Below, piece by piece: positions 36,350-49,078 of a stretch of 64,000 bases of DNA. Source of the DNA: Symsagittifera roscoffensis (Eukaryota; Xenacoelomorpha; Acoela; Convolutidae). The notes beneath the pieces are model-generated. The model was not told the DNA's origin and searched no databases. It worked only from the letters and a program-made list of their open reading frames with translations. Location of the stretch: the NCBI RefSeq assembly GCF_963678635.1, contig NC_087070.1, forward strand, positions 9,332,539 through 9,396,538, in the 5' to 3' direction. A program made the position numbers and the translations under genes. Each line of letters starts with the position of its first letter. Positions within the stretch are counted from its first letter, which is position 1.

Positions 36350-36549
36350 NNNNNNNNNNNNNNNNNNNNNNNNNNNNNNNNNNNNNNNNNNNNNNNNNNN
36401 NNNNNNNNNNNNNNNNNNNNNNNNNNNNNNNNNNNNNNNNNNNNNNNNNNNNNNNNNNNNNNNNNNNNNNNNNNNNNNNNNNNNNNNNNNNNNNNNNNNN
36501 NNNNNNNNNNNNNNNNNNNNNNNNNNNNNNNNNNNNNNNNNNNNNNNNN
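36350..36549. other. Assembly gap of exactly 200 N
   Basis: A fixed-length run of N marks a scaffold join of unknown real size. It falls at the 5' side of the retroelement, where a 5' LTR and primer-binding site would be expected, so it probably reflects repeat-induced assembly failure. Confidence 0.99.
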
Positions 36550-37202
36550 ACATTTTTTCGAAATTTTTGTCGACCTTTTTTATGTCGGCTAAATTGATTT
36601 TACGAGCGCTCACAGAACAGTATAAAGACTCAATTTATACCCAAAAGATTTGCGCCCGAGACAAATTTTAAAAAAAACAGGTTAAAAAGCACACTCCCTT
36701 AGAAAAACTAGGGCTGTTCGGTTGAAAGTGGATGCTATAAAATAATACCAGAGGATGACTTTTTTATTGGACGAGACTAGTACAAAACAACATTAATAAT
36801 AGTGCTATTGAAGAAAATCATTTTTTGTAGCCTTTTTTTGTCGGAAAAAAAGATGATAACTTTTGCTTTACACATGAGTGGCAACTATATTTTACGTTTT
36901 CCTATTAATAAAATTTGTCACAGTATTTGTCAGCTTACAACGTAAACTTATCATTTTTAAGTTTTTGATTTTGCTTGCTAGATTCTTTGCAAATTGAATC
37001 TTTTTTCATTGAATTTAAACGTCGTATCATGTTTATTTTTCATTAAGAGTCAAACTGAGCATTTTTTGAATTGTCAGCGAACTCCGCGACAAGGACGCTC
37101 CCTTCGTTCTTCTTTGTTCTCTCATTTTTTTCTTTCCGTCGAACTTGGTTAAAGACTTGTCCCTGGAATCAAGGAACATACAGACACAATAAAAATGTGC
37201 GC
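36550..37202. other. Non-coding spacer after the gap
   Basis: AT-rich. No LTR-like ends, gene or clear repeat recognised. Confidence 0.4.
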
Positions 37203-37382
37203 CTATTCAGTGCAGAGTTTCGTCTCATAATGCGACAGCACTTCAATTAATTTTTTGAAAATCCATACTAAAACACTACTTTCAATTTGAAACAATGAAA
37301 CAATATAGAAAACCTGGTCGAATTTTGCCAAACTGGCTGCCACTTCTTTGCCGTCTCTTGATCTGATCACAAAACCCACCTC
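37203..37382 (-). CDS. Possible terminal exon, function unknown
   Basis: A good splice acceptor (TTTACCAACAG) ends at 37383, and the frame after it encodes 59 residues with ordinary composition, starting EVGFVIRSRDGKEVAASLAK and including one hydrophobic stretch (VFYIVSLFQIESSVLVWIF) before a stop at 37203. It lies where the last exon of receptor gene A is expected, but it does not resemble the TM6-TM7 exon of gene B. It may be a diverged end of gene A, an exon of another gene, or chance. Confidence 0.22.
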   Translation of the reverse strand, partial: EVGFVIRSRDGKEVAASLAKFDQVFYIVSLFQIESSVLVWIFKKLIEVLSHYETKLCTE

Positions 37383-37799
37383 CTGTTGGTAAAGAATCAC
37401 AAATCAAGTAAACTAAAGATTTTCATATAAATCCACTTCTTTTTCTAAGTTTTCTTGATCCAGGTTTGCTTTTAAACGGTTTGACATTTTCCATTTTTGT
37501 GATTTTGAAAACGCATAAAAAGCGAAACTTTTACGTTTTTGCTCACTTTTCATGATTCTATGTTCATCGAGAAAGACTTCAAATAGTCAACACGGGGGCG
37601 AATAAAAGATCTCACCGAGGATTGAATTAACTCTAAAAAATTGGCATCCTTTCCCGACCCCCTTTTTTGGGTAAGTAAGCTCCCCTAAAGTGCAAACTTT
37701 CTCTCAAGTTTTCGCTTGTCCCTTAAAATTAGTATATAATGATCAGCCAAAAAAAACTCAAAAAGAACTTATTTAAGGCTCCTTTTAGTACTAAAATAC

Positions 37800-40700
37800 C
37801 TTCCTTTTCGAGAAGTTTTTTTACTCTTCAAAACTAGGAGGTCAGATTTTGCGAGCAGATTCCGTAGCGCAGGTTGTCTGATCTTTCTTCTTCGGTTCAG
37901 CTCGACAATCAGAAGAATTGTGAAGACAACACCGACCGCAATAGATGGCGCACCCAATGCACCCACCACAATTTGAGATACAAAAGGGGCAATCTAAAAA
38001 CCCAATCAGAGCACATTCATTAAATCAAATATCTAAAAAAAAAAAAACATTTTTTTTTCAAAACAGCTCAAAACATTTTTTTTTTCAAATTTCTTGGTCA
38101 AAGTAGGGTCACAATTGTGTTTTTGGAGACTCTGACCCCCTCACTTCTCATTCTAGAAGACCCCGGCTCCGTTCAGGCTGAAACCCAATATAATTTGCAG
38201 TTTTTTTCAGGCAGTTACATAATGGAACTAGAAAGTTGAAATTTTACGCATCAAAAAGATTTTCTGCATTAGTCAAACAATCGTGCTGCTCAGTCAAGTT
38301 GATAAATCTTACTCCGACGTCAGAACAGCCCTGCTCCGGTACAATCTCAGCAGCGACAAAAGCAATTGCGACATCTGGTATTCTGATCAAGATAGCAGGC
38401 ACAATCACAATCCAGGCCGCTTTTCGGGTGCAGTTCTGGCTATACCACACTCCGTGCTTGACTGCCAGATATCGATCGAGCGCCAGAAAGAGTCCCATGT
38501 GGTCTGGAAACGTGTTCAGAAGATCGCTGGAACTTTTCGCCAATTTGCACAAAAGTGTTACGTTGTGATGAACGCAAGCTAGCCACGCTCCACCTTAAAA
38601 AGTACCAGATTTATGCTATGAGTTATTTATTTTCTACCTGATTTAATTTCTTCCATCCATCGAAAAATGGAAGATTTTTGTGCCATCGGATTTTTTTTTC
38701 GTAAAATACAGATGATGATAGTGCACCGTTTGATACACATTCAACTACAACTCAGCATAAAATTTTGTCAATACGCAAAAATTACAGGAATTATCCGACT
38801 TAAACTTGAAAACTGAAAACGAAAACAGATGAAACACTTATTAGCTCTTGAAACAAATTAAGGAATTTGAAAGAATAAAAAAAGAACTTTCACATTTTCG
38901 TGTGTTTACATGGCGCACCACATTTCATTGTGTCTATGAAATGGTAGAAAGATTCCCTGCAAAATACCAAAACCAATTGTGGGAAGTATTTTGCAATTGC
39001 AAAACCTTAAAAAAAGTGTTGCAACTTAGATGAGTCAATAGACTTTTTTATTATAAAAATTGATGGAAACCATTCTTTTTTTTATTGGAGCAAAAACGTA
39101 TCAAAAACGTAGCAAAACAAATCTGATTCAAGTTTTGTTTTTGGCCGAGAAAAAATTTGATCAATTAAAAATTGAACTCATAATTAAAATCATTTTTTCA
39201 TCTGCGAGCGCTTTTTTGTCCAAAATTGAGAAGTCAGTTTAGGATTGTCAGTACATATCATTCTACTCTTGGTTACAGAGCATGAGCAGCGAACCTTATG
39301 GGTGATAATATGTCTGAGTTTCTCTTTATGGGGGGAAATCTGTCGAAATAATCAGCTTTCATTTTATTCATTTTGAAATAATATACGGTTTTAAATCAAT
39401 TATATTCTTTAGTTTTTGTTCCGACTTTCGTAACGAAAGTGACGGCTTATTTGAGCTCGGGGTGGTTTTTTTCTTCAGACAAATTTCGACTTTTCAACTA
39501 GCTACTTTTGACAAAATTTTTAAGTATCAATCAAAAAGTATTGTTGTATTGAGATTAAATTTGAAAAGTTATTTTTACCAGTGATTGTAGAGTTATTGGG
39601 GTTTGAAGATTGCCATTTTGGTCAACTTGGAACAATGAACACGCGACCTATTTCGAGCTATTAACGCGGAAGCAGAGATTTAATCTGTCTTAAAAAATGT
39701 TCCAAATTGTTTGAAGGAAGCTTATTTACCACAATTGATTTGTTTATAGAAAGAGAATCTATCAGTGTGTACCTTATATGGCGTGTGGGTGGATGATTTT
39801 CACAAAAACTTTAAATTGAAAAAAATTCACTCTACTTTATTACGTTTAATTTTTTCAAGTTATTACTGCTTCATAAACCTTAAAAGGCAGTCGGAAGATT
39901 CAGAGCTTTGCCCTGATACGAGTAGTCCTGTTGTAATTTTAGGTTTAACTTAGATGAGTCAGTGAGATTGTGTTTAGAAAATATATATTAAAATGTTTCA
40001 ACTTTTTTTAGTAGGAGAAACAATCAAAAACGCAGCAAAAAAGTTCTAGAATGAAGGTTTTGTTTTTAGAGTCTAAGGGTTTTGATGAATGAAATTTCGA
40101 GCTCAAATTCGAGATGTTTTTTTTTGTCTGCGAGCGTTTTGTCTGCGAGCGTTTCGTCTGCGAGCGAATGTCAGTTTAAGCAGCGAACCTTAGCTGGAGT
40201 CAAATTTATTTCAATGTTTTCCGATCAAATCAAATAAAAAAGGTTCAGACTTTTGATAATTGACGGAATATTGCGCTTGGTGTGGTCTTTTAATTCTTAA
40301 TCGGTTTTTAATTTTCACCTTTTTAATTAAACGTGTTTTACATTGTTAGAATATTTTTGCGGGTCTCAAAAATTCAAAACAATTTTGAAAGGCGCTATTT
40401 TTCGAGATTTAGAATTTTTGCGATATAGAATAACGCGTTAGTTGCAAATTTATTTGAATCAAAAATCATTTCAAAATGAATTAAGACCAGATGTTTGGCT
40501 TTTTTGAAGCTTTTAAAAACAAAAATGAAGATTTGTTTTTTTTGCACCAAATGGGCGATCTCCCAATAATCTGGATGTAAATAAAAAGTCCAAAATTCGT
40601 TTAAGCAGAAAAAAGTCCTATTTGCTTCAATAAAAATTTTTATGCTTATCAGTTATTTAATAGCAATATTGAAAACTTTTCTCAACAATCTGCACAAGAA

Positions 40701-41343
40701 AAACAAACTATTCATAACTTATTCTGCAATTATTCTGCATTTTTTGTGACCAATTTAAGCTTACAAAACATTAGTTTAAAGTTGTGAAGTTCACCTCTGA
40801 GCTGTGATTGATAAAAATTACTTGGTCAACTTGTAGTGGAGATTGTTGATATACACAATTTTTTCCTGAAATGCTAAATTGAGTTTTTCCTTTGATTTCA
40901 GTTTAACTGAATTTTCATATGCTCTGGTTTTTGCCGGCTTGTAATAACACTTAAAGAAAAAAACGAAAAAGCTCGATTAATTTGTCTGTTTTTTTTGACT
41001 TGATAATTTTTGATGTAAGAATTCTTATCTCACAAACAAAAACTCAAGTATAATTTTTGATAATGGAATTTTTACCTGATAGACCGCATACTGCCCGCTG
41101 AACAATTTGAGCCATTTTCAAAATTTCTGAAACCGATTGCACAATCATGATAGTTTGGGCTGAGAAATCGCCTTTCAGACCGAAAGCAATCAAAATTACT
41201 GCAGCTTGGGATGTCATTGAGACTATTGCGACTGAAACAACCACCCAAATAAAGGTCGAGGGAGGAATTGTGAAGGGGTTTGAATTGTCTGGGCTCTCAG
41301 TCGACGAGTTTGAAAAATTGAAATCAGAATGATCACTGTCCAT
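37800..41343 (-). CDS. Seven-transmembrane receptor gene A (TM1-TM5 exons; 3' end not found)
   Basis: Exons on the minus strand: 41343-41076 (ATG at 41343; N-terminus with NFSNSS glycosylation sites, TM1 FIWVVVSVAIVSMTSQAAVI, TM2 to CGLSG), 38593-38313 (TM3 ending LALDRYLAVK, the DRY box, and TM4 IVIVPAILIRIPDVAIAFVA, then a loop Cys), and 37993-37800 (TM5 PSIAVGVVFTILLIVEL plus a basic third loop). All junctions but the last are GT/AG and keep frame (phases 1 and 0). The product would be a rhodopsin-like plasma-membrane receptor. It is a paralogue of gene B: exon 2 is 281 bases in both. The TM6-TM7 exon is not visible between 37800 and the gap, so gene A is either truncated or its end lies in or beyond the gap. 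Ligand unknown. Confidence 0.7.
39024..40192. repeat. Dispersed repeat pair inside intron 1 of receptor gene A
   Basis: 39024-39298 and 39949-40192 share start (CTTAGATGAGTCA), middle (ATCAAAAACG.AGCAAAA) and end (GCAGCGAACCTTA) with much divergence between. The second copy contains three close copies of GTCTGCGAGCG (40123-40166); single copies occur at 39200 and 23655. Probably two old copies of an uncharacterised transposable element. Confidence 0.6.
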
Positions 41344-43034
41344 TTTTGAGATTCTATCAGAAGAAGCTTCTTTTTTTGAGAAATTTTAAGTAAGAAAGAT
41401 TTTTGTTCTTCGACACAAAGTTTTTTCAGCAATATTCGTCACAATCAAATTTTTTATGGAAAATGAACTCTATCAACTTGTGAAGCACGATTACAGCATT
41501 GCAGAAAAATTATGCAAAATTATTATACAAAGTAATCTTTTATGATAAAAAAGTAGCTGTAATTTGAAAGGGTTATAAATTATGACTGAAAAAAAAAAAA
41601 AAATTGAAAGTGTTATCTTGTTTGAATTTTTTTTTTGATTAGTATTTTTGAAGACATTATTTGATTGGATAGACAAAAAATACATAATTGGATAAAAAAA
41701 ATTTGAAACAACAAAAAAAATTGACAGAACTAAAAGGGAGTTTTTTCGACAGTTACTTGAAAAAAAAATTGAAAAAAAGCATACATAAAACTACATTCCC
41801 CCTTCAGCACGATAGATTTTGAAAAAACTCAGAAAGCCATTTTTCAGCGCGCGTTCTCTCTCAAAACATATACATTTATAAAAAACATATATACAAAGGT
41901 TTTCAACCTTCATTTTTTTTCCTCGAGTTTCCATTTAAAAAAAGAAAATTGTTGTAAACAATAAAAATTGAGGAAAATAAAATGAATAACAAAAATCAAA
42001 GTTGCGCAGACAACATTTGAAATTGAACAATAAGTATTCAATTATAGTTGAAAACGTGAAACTGATTCGTTAGCTTTCAAAATCACATTCCAATGAAAAT
42101 CTATTATAAACGAATTTCACCAAAATGATCAGTTATAAAAAATAAACAATAAGATTTCATGCTTTATTAAATAACAGCAATACAAAACACTAATTGCTTA
42201 TTATTAAAAAAACAGCAATATACTACACATAATCGATTATTTTTCACTTTATAAACATTGACAACAAAACTCAATCTTTGTCATTTTTTATCCATAGATT
42301 TCCAGTTTGGGCGGCGTGGGCACATCATTCACAAGTTTTGACTTTAGAGCTGATTTTTCGAATAAAAGCTATTTTTTCAAAATTTTTATAGAACAACACA
42401 ACTTCTTATAAAACTGAAAATAAGTAAAATTTAAATGAAGAACACCACAAATTTTTATAAAACTGAATGCTATCGAAATTTGAACAGACTCAAATTGCAC
42501 AGTTTCAAATTTGGACAGACTTGGACAGATTCAAATGGACAGATTCTCTGGACTGACCAAATTTCATATGTTAATCTAAAAAACTGAACAACACATGTTT
42601 TGCCATCGCAGAGAACCTTCCTTGTGACTTTTGACTCTTCTATAAAATGAAACATTTGCATAAGTTCAGTTTAGCGATAAAATGAGCTATAAAATTTTTT
42701 TTCTTGTTTTTGTAAGAAAAAAATTGTGAGGATAAAATTACAATTTTACACGAAAAACAATTATATGCTAAGCAATTTTCCCATGCAAAATGGCATCAAG
42801 TTTTTTAGCAGACAGAAAATCTCTCACTCATCATGAAATGACAAAAAATTTATTCGTCGCTTTGAAATGTTTTCGTATAAACTTTACGACCAAAGAACTT
42901 TACGACCAAATTTAATACATGTTCAATTTTGGTAAAAAATGAAAACTTTCAAAACCTTGATTATGAAACAAAAATGTTTCTTTTTCCTGGTTGAACGATA
43001 CAAAGTTTGATAATTGACATTGATACTTTTTCAA
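41344..43034. other. Spacer between the two receptor genes
   Basis: AT-rich, no coding exon recognised. It should contain the promoter of gene A just above 41343, but no core motif stands out. Confidence 0.4.
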
Positions 43035-43440
43035 TTCTACTGCACCTTTGGCTTAGTTTACATAGTAATAGTTTAACTCTTGCATTTGACGTTTTCTAAA
43101 ATCTACTCCCCCTTGTCTTAAAAAAAACAGGATATTCAATTCAAATTTCAAAAAATTGTAAGTTATTCATATTTAAAACTTTTAACATTCCATATGTTCC
43201 TATTGAAACATTGTGGTTTAATTCTATTCTACTGCACCTTTGGCTTAGTGTAGATAGTAATAGTCTGAAGATTCACTAGATTCACTCTTGCAATTTACGC
43301 TTTCTTAAATCCACTCCCCCCTTGACTTAAAAAAAAACTGTATGTTCAAATTTCAAAAAATTGTAAGATTTTCATATTACAAAAACCAAACTTTAAAAAC
43401 TTTTAAACTTCAGTTTGTTCCGATTGAAACATTGTGGTTG
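43035..43440. repeat. Tandem duplication of about 190-210 bases
   Basis: Unit 1 (43035-43226) and unit 2 (43227-43440) share TTCTACTGCACCTTTGGCTT, CACTCCCCC/TACTCCCCC..CTTGNCTTAAAAAAAA and GATTGAAACATTGTGGTT in the same order, with moderate divergence. Confidence 0.75.
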
Positions 43441-43705
43441 GAGCACTAAGTACTACTTGCATAGCATCTGGTTACCTTTTTTTATTTCTTCTTGCTACTT
43501 GAAAAAAAAACATATTTTCGGTCAAATTATATTTAGCTTCGGGAAATACTAAGTTTTTGGGGGAAATCTGAAGCATTTCTGAAGATATTCTGGGAAAACG
43601 GTATGTATTATCTTGGGAAAACTAGTTTAAGTATGACATATATTTAAGGGCATTGGCCTTATTTAACGACTGTTTCTGTCATCGATTTTGGAACAGTTTA
43701 ACTGT

Positions 43706-46700
43706 TCATTGAATCGTTGATCTATATCGGAGAGTTGCAAAAAATGCGTTTCGCATTGTCCCAATGCTCAAAAACAAAGGTCCTTGCACAATCATAGCAA
43801 CTGAGCCAGATATAATCATCAATCCTCCGAAAAGTTTTACCGTGTCACCCTCTGCGATTGCAATTGCTGACTTGAAAGCATAGTAGAACGTGCCACATAC
43901 CAGATACAACAGGTTGTAGACCAGAAGAGCCTTCATGACCTGAAACAAAATATGCGCTGATCGCAAGATATTCGAAATCACGATTCTGCCGAGGCGCGGA
44001 TTTAGGGGGTGGGGGTAGGGACTTCCCTTCGTATTATTTTGAGATATCATATTTTGGCGACGAACCCTAAAAATTTTCTAAATAATTGTATAATCTTTGA
44101 TAAAACTTTTTTATAAGACTGTTTTCAAAACTACTGTAAAAATTTTTTAGTGAAACTAGTAGTCTAGTTAATCTCTCTTTTAAATAAACTTTAATCTTCG
44201 CATGCAAGAAAATTGTCAATCAAATAATAAATCATTCAGATTTTGACGCAGCTTCTCTAGTTTTCGCTTTTTTATCAATTTTGCTTTCAACTAAACTTTT
44301 CCTTCTTTATTTCGGATTACCTAATTTGGATCAGGGGCACGTTTAGGATAATCTAAACAGTGATTGAAGTATTTCCAAAAAAAATTTGGTCACAAACAAT
44401 GGTCAAAAACCCCATTTTTACCAAAAAATTGCTTTTTGACTGCGCACTCCCCCTCAAAAATGGTTATATTATTATACTTGGTCAGCTTTTGCAGTCGATG
44501 AGTTTTGTTCTTTTTTGTCAGTATGGCTGTTAACCAAAACCTGCACTTGTTATCTCGATCCTATTCTATACTAATGTCAAAATCCCAATTTTCAAATAAT
44601 ACAATGTTTCCAGAATTAAAAGCCGAAAATGAAACTAATTGATTTTTTAAAGTCCTAAGTAACAAGTCTTTGGAAACATCAATGATTCTTTGATAGATTT
44701 TAGACGGTTAATAATCTATCATTTTTTTCAAACTTTCAATTTTGATCCGACTTTAGAACCATTTTGTCATCTTCAAACTTTTTTTGACCTTTTTTCATCT
44801 TTTTTTCAGGTTCATCAATCGTTTAAATCAAAAACTTTTTCCTGGACATTTATTGCAGTGAGAACTATGCTGCATTGCTTCTTGACTTTAAATTTAATCG
44901 CGGTTTTTTGTGCAGATTTTGAGGTTCGCTCCGTTGCTGAGATAGCCGACTATTTTGTCTCTTTCTAAGCTCAACAATCAGCAGAACTGAGAAAACAACT
45001 CCAAGAACGACAGAAGAATAGCCCAGAACATTCACTATGATTTGAGACACTGCTTGGGCTATCTAAAACAGTGACAGTTTTTTTTTAAATGAAAGAGTAA
45101 CTCTAAATCATGAAAATTTAGCTTATATATGCCTAAAAACAGTTTTTGGAGTTTGTTTTTATGCTGCAAAAGTAGTTGAAGTGTACAATTTTTGCGTAAA
45201 TTAACCGTTGAGCTAATCTTTCTTAGCGGGTGATAATTATTTTACTAGGAAGTATCAGGGTCAGTTAACAGAACCCAAAACTTTTCAGAATGATGATCTT
45301 TCAAAAAATAAACACTGAAAATTCGAAATTGATGGATTTTTGAACTAAATTTGTACGTTTCACATGTACTCGAAAATACATTTTGAAATGACCGATTTTG
45401 GAGATTATAAACAGGAAAATTGAAACCAACGAATTTTGTGCCAATAAAATGTAAATAATTCTTATCGCAGGAAGCAACTCTTGTTCTATTCTGATTACCA
45501 GATGATTCAAACTGACCAACAGTTAAAAACTATGTTGTGACTTTAAATTTATTAAAATGGTGTTTTGCAAAAATTACCATGAGAACCTACGATTAATTAA
45601 AGTATTAGGTTCTGGCACAGCTCAAAGAAGCTGAGGTAGTTAACCAAAACTTAAACAACATTTTGACCAAAACGGGCTTTTTTCCAAAAACTCCTGCGAA
45701 AAACACTGTGGAGTTACCACTTCAACTCCCAATTAATCAGGGTTCAGTCAAAATGGACAAACTTCCTTCGCCAAATTGCAAATAATTTTGACCCATTTGA
45801 AACTTTGAACTGAAACTAAGAACTCGGAAAAGTTTTAAGCGCCTTCATGTATGTCGAAGCTAGCTTAAAGGTGATCCCTGATAGGAGAAACCGTTATTTT
45901 AGGTGCTAAAATTAACCGGTATCAGAAAAAAACTTAGATTTCTTTTTCTGTAATTCACAAGGTCAAACTCATGGAACCCGCAAAATACGTTTACAAAAAA
46001 ATTTGACAATTTAACAATATAATATAATGGCTTATAAGCCGTTTTAAACATCGAACATTTAAATGTCGAAAATTGAAAAAAAAAAATTTAATGTGGAGCA
46101 AAATCCTCACCCCATCGTCAAAGCAGCCTATTACTGGGATCACGGAGGCATTGGAAAAAATCCAAGTGAGGTCTGGAACTCTTATCAACATTGCAGGCAG
46201 AATAGGAATCCACGCTGTGTTTCGAGTGCAGTTTGTGCGATACCACATCGGTTTTTTGATCACCAGATAGCGATCTATAGCCAGAAGTAGAGCCATATAG
46301 TCTGGAAAAGTATTCACCAACTCGCCAAGGCTTTTTGTCAGTTTACAGTAGAGATTGAGGTGATGATGGAGACAAGCTAGCAAAAAGCCACCTACAAACA
46401 ATTAAAATGCAATATTTGTTTGTCTGTTCTCTAGCGTAAAACTGCATAAGAACTATATAAGAAAATCACCATCATATATTATACTATATAGCAAAATTGT
46501 TATCGTAATTAAAGAGCAAAACAGTTATGTGATAGACATTTACCGAGGAGAGAAAAAATACTTTTCACAAAATTGTTCAATATTTCTACAAAGCTTTTAG
46601 AAGTGAAAGTCTTCACAAAAACTTTTGTTTTAAAAAGAGCTGTAACTTGCATTTAATCTAAAATCGTTTGCTTGGTTTCTAGTATCAATTATAATTCCAC

Positions 46701-47312
46701 TTTCTGCAAAACCATAGAAATTTTTGTTTACACGATATCAATCTACACCCAACATGAGACATTGAACCAACAAAACTCCAGAAGTTTGCAACTTGCTAAA
46801 ACTTTTTGGTCAGTTTGAAGATTTCATTTAAGTCCTGCTTGTTTTCGTAAGAGAATTCTTCTGGAGTTTTTTTCTAAGAAGTGCTTTCAAAGTTTGCTTG
46901 CAATGTTGCAAACCTTTTGAAGTGAAAAATGACTACCAAAATCACAGTTAATTGTTCATCATAAATTAATCAAAATTATTTCAAAACTGAAACAACATAA
47001 AAAATGAGCCTAATTCGTGTTTTCTTAAACTTTACAATAACCTGATAAGCCACACATTGCTCGTTGTAGATTCATCATCATTTTTAAAATTTCAAAGAAA
47101 GATTGAACGACCATAATAGTTTGCGCGGAGAAATTTCCTTCAAGGCCCATTGATATAATAATAACAATTGCTTGCGAAACAATTGCAAGCATACTCAAAC
47201 AAGTCACAGTCACAATAAAACCCAAAGGTGGAATTGCCAAAGGTTCTTGGGTAACGGGTTCTTGGGTAACATTTGAAGTAAGATTACTGAAAAGGTTTAT
47301 TGGGTTAATCAT
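43706..47312 (-). CDS. Seven-transmembrane receptor gene B (TM1-TM7)
   Basis: Exons on the minus strand: 47312-47042 (ATG at 47312; N-glycosylation sites NLTSNVT; TM1 and TM2), 46391-46111 (TM3 with LAIDRYLVIK, TM4 with LPAMLIRVPDL, loop Cys), from 45062 to about 44870 (TM5 SSVVLGVVFSVLLIVEL, basic loop), and 43939-43706 (TM6 LLVYNLLYLVCGTFYYAF, TM7 LFGGLMIISGSVAMIVQGPL, stop). Exons 1-2 and 2-3 join in frame with GT-AG (donors GTTATT and GTGAGG). The donor after TM5 could not be fixed; no canonical GT gives the right phase. The usual NPxxY of TM7 is replaced by QGPLF. Likely a lineage-specific rhodopsin-type receptor; ligand unknown. Gene A is its tandem paralogue downstream. Confidence 0.72.
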
Positions 47313-48371
47313 TTTTGTTTTGCGCAGTTTTGGTTTAAACTCCTGATCTAACAAATTTCCAAGTTTCAAGCGGTTATAACACACAAAAAAAGGAAATCTC
47401 CGCTCTCAAAAGAATATAATTATCAGGTTTACTTTGACCAAACTGTACTCAATGGTGCTTTTGAGAGTGTTGTGACGGCTTCCTATTTAAAAACAGTAAT
47501 TGAAATAGATGGCAATAAGAATTGAAAGCTTCTCATTGGTGAAAACACTTTTGAATCTGTTACTCCACTCAATATCAGTTTCTGAATGAAACGTTTTCAA
47601 AAACTAAATTTTTAGAATCAGTTTTTCATCGGAGATGCTTTTAAGAAGGAAACTCAAAGATTCATCGTAATTTTTAGCTTTGGGCTTTACCTTTTAGGTG
47701 GTTTGCAGAGTTTTTAATTATAATTGATTTCTTCCTTTCAAGGCTTTTTGATAGATTTAAGAACTATCAAAAATACCCTGAGAAATCAAAGTAGCTCTAA
47801 CATGCAAGAGGCTTTAAATCAAAAGTCTTAAATTAGCTAAAAAAAATAAACTCACTATTAAAGCATTTTCGCGGACATTTCGGTTCAAAAATTTTGATTA
47901 AATAAAATTACATTTGTAATTCTGTGTTCGGCAATTTGAACTCTTTAGCTTTCTGGAAAATGAGAAATAACACCTTGTTGAAAATAAAAAGTCTTAGGTA
48001 TTTCTCAATAATCTGAAACCCCAAAGAAAACAATTTTTGATTGGAACCAAGGCAGTGAAATTGAAACTATATGAACTGAATGGGCTTTAAACTAGAATAA
48101 TTGCGCTGGAAAACGTTTGCGCTCGTCTACAGCGATACGCATTAGGTTTTCTACCAAGTTCGGATTATACCATTTTCTTGCAAAGTTTTTGCTCGGTTGA
48201 TACTATTGGTGATGGCCAATCAGTATTGTTTGCAAGAAGAATTTGACAATTTTGTGGATTTTTTGCACCCGCACTGTTTAGTAGATAGAAATTGATTAAT
48301 TGATTTTTTTGTCAGTGTTTTCAAAAGTGAAAAGTAATTGATTATAATAAATTAAAACTGCTTTTTTTCAC
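47313..48371. other. Non-coding, upstream of receptor gene B
   Basis: No gene or clear repeat. Would hold the gene B promoter; no motif stands out. Confidence 0.4.
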
Positions 48372-49078
48372 ATTCAATCGATTATTTGCAGAAAAAATAA
48401 AACCGATGGGAACACACTATAATCGATTTTTTCATTTTATAGATAAATACATTAAATATCCACTATAATAGTTTTTTCCCATTTTATTGAGATGCCAGCT
48501 TTGGCCTACATAGAGTCATTTGCACGTTTTAAGCGTTATTTTGTTTAGAAGTTTCGAGAACGGTTTGTATGTATAAATCAATGGTTGTAAGTGTGTGTAT
48601 GTTGACAGCTATCGAAAGGCATCACGCGCCAAGAATTTCAAGTTTGGGCCAAAAATGTCCAAAAAAACTATTTTGACCATTGTTTTCAGCAATTTGACCA
48701 AAAAAATCCGTAAAAGGATTTTTTTACCTTTCAATTGATTATTTACAGAATAATAAAAGCGATGGTAACTCAACTATAATCAATTTTTTTTTTTTCATTT
48801 TTTAGATAAATACACTAAATATCCACTAGAATAAGTTTTTTCTCATTTTATTGAGATGCAAGCTTCAACCTACATAGAGTAATTTGCACGTTTTAAGCGT
48901 TAATTTGTTTAGAAAATTCGAGGGGGGTTTGTATGTATATATCAATGGTTGTATGTGTGTGTATGTTGACAGGTATCGAAAGGAATCACGCGCCAAGAAT
49001 TTTAAGTTTGGGCCAAAATTTTCCAAAAGTACTATTTTGACCATTGTTTTCAGCAAATTGACCAAAAAAAATCTGTCG
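48372..49078. repeat. Tandem duplication of about 350-370 bases
   Basis: Units 48372-48725 and 48731-49078 share long stretches, including GATAAATACA.TAAATATCCA, CATAGAGT.ATTTGCACGTT, GTGTGTATGTTGACAG and ATCACGCGCCAAGAATTT, in the same order. Most of each unit is identical. The left edges carry the ATAATCGATT theme seen at 15.3-15.9 kb. Confidence 0.85.

Noticed and set aside
36302-36671. ORFs spanning the N run
   Set aside because: They consist mostly of unknown residues created by the gap.
38236-38582. Overlapping + strand ORFs at the receptor A exon
   Set aside because: They mirror the minus-strand exon with its DRY motif and membrane segments. The same applies at 46063-46290 and 41147-41332.
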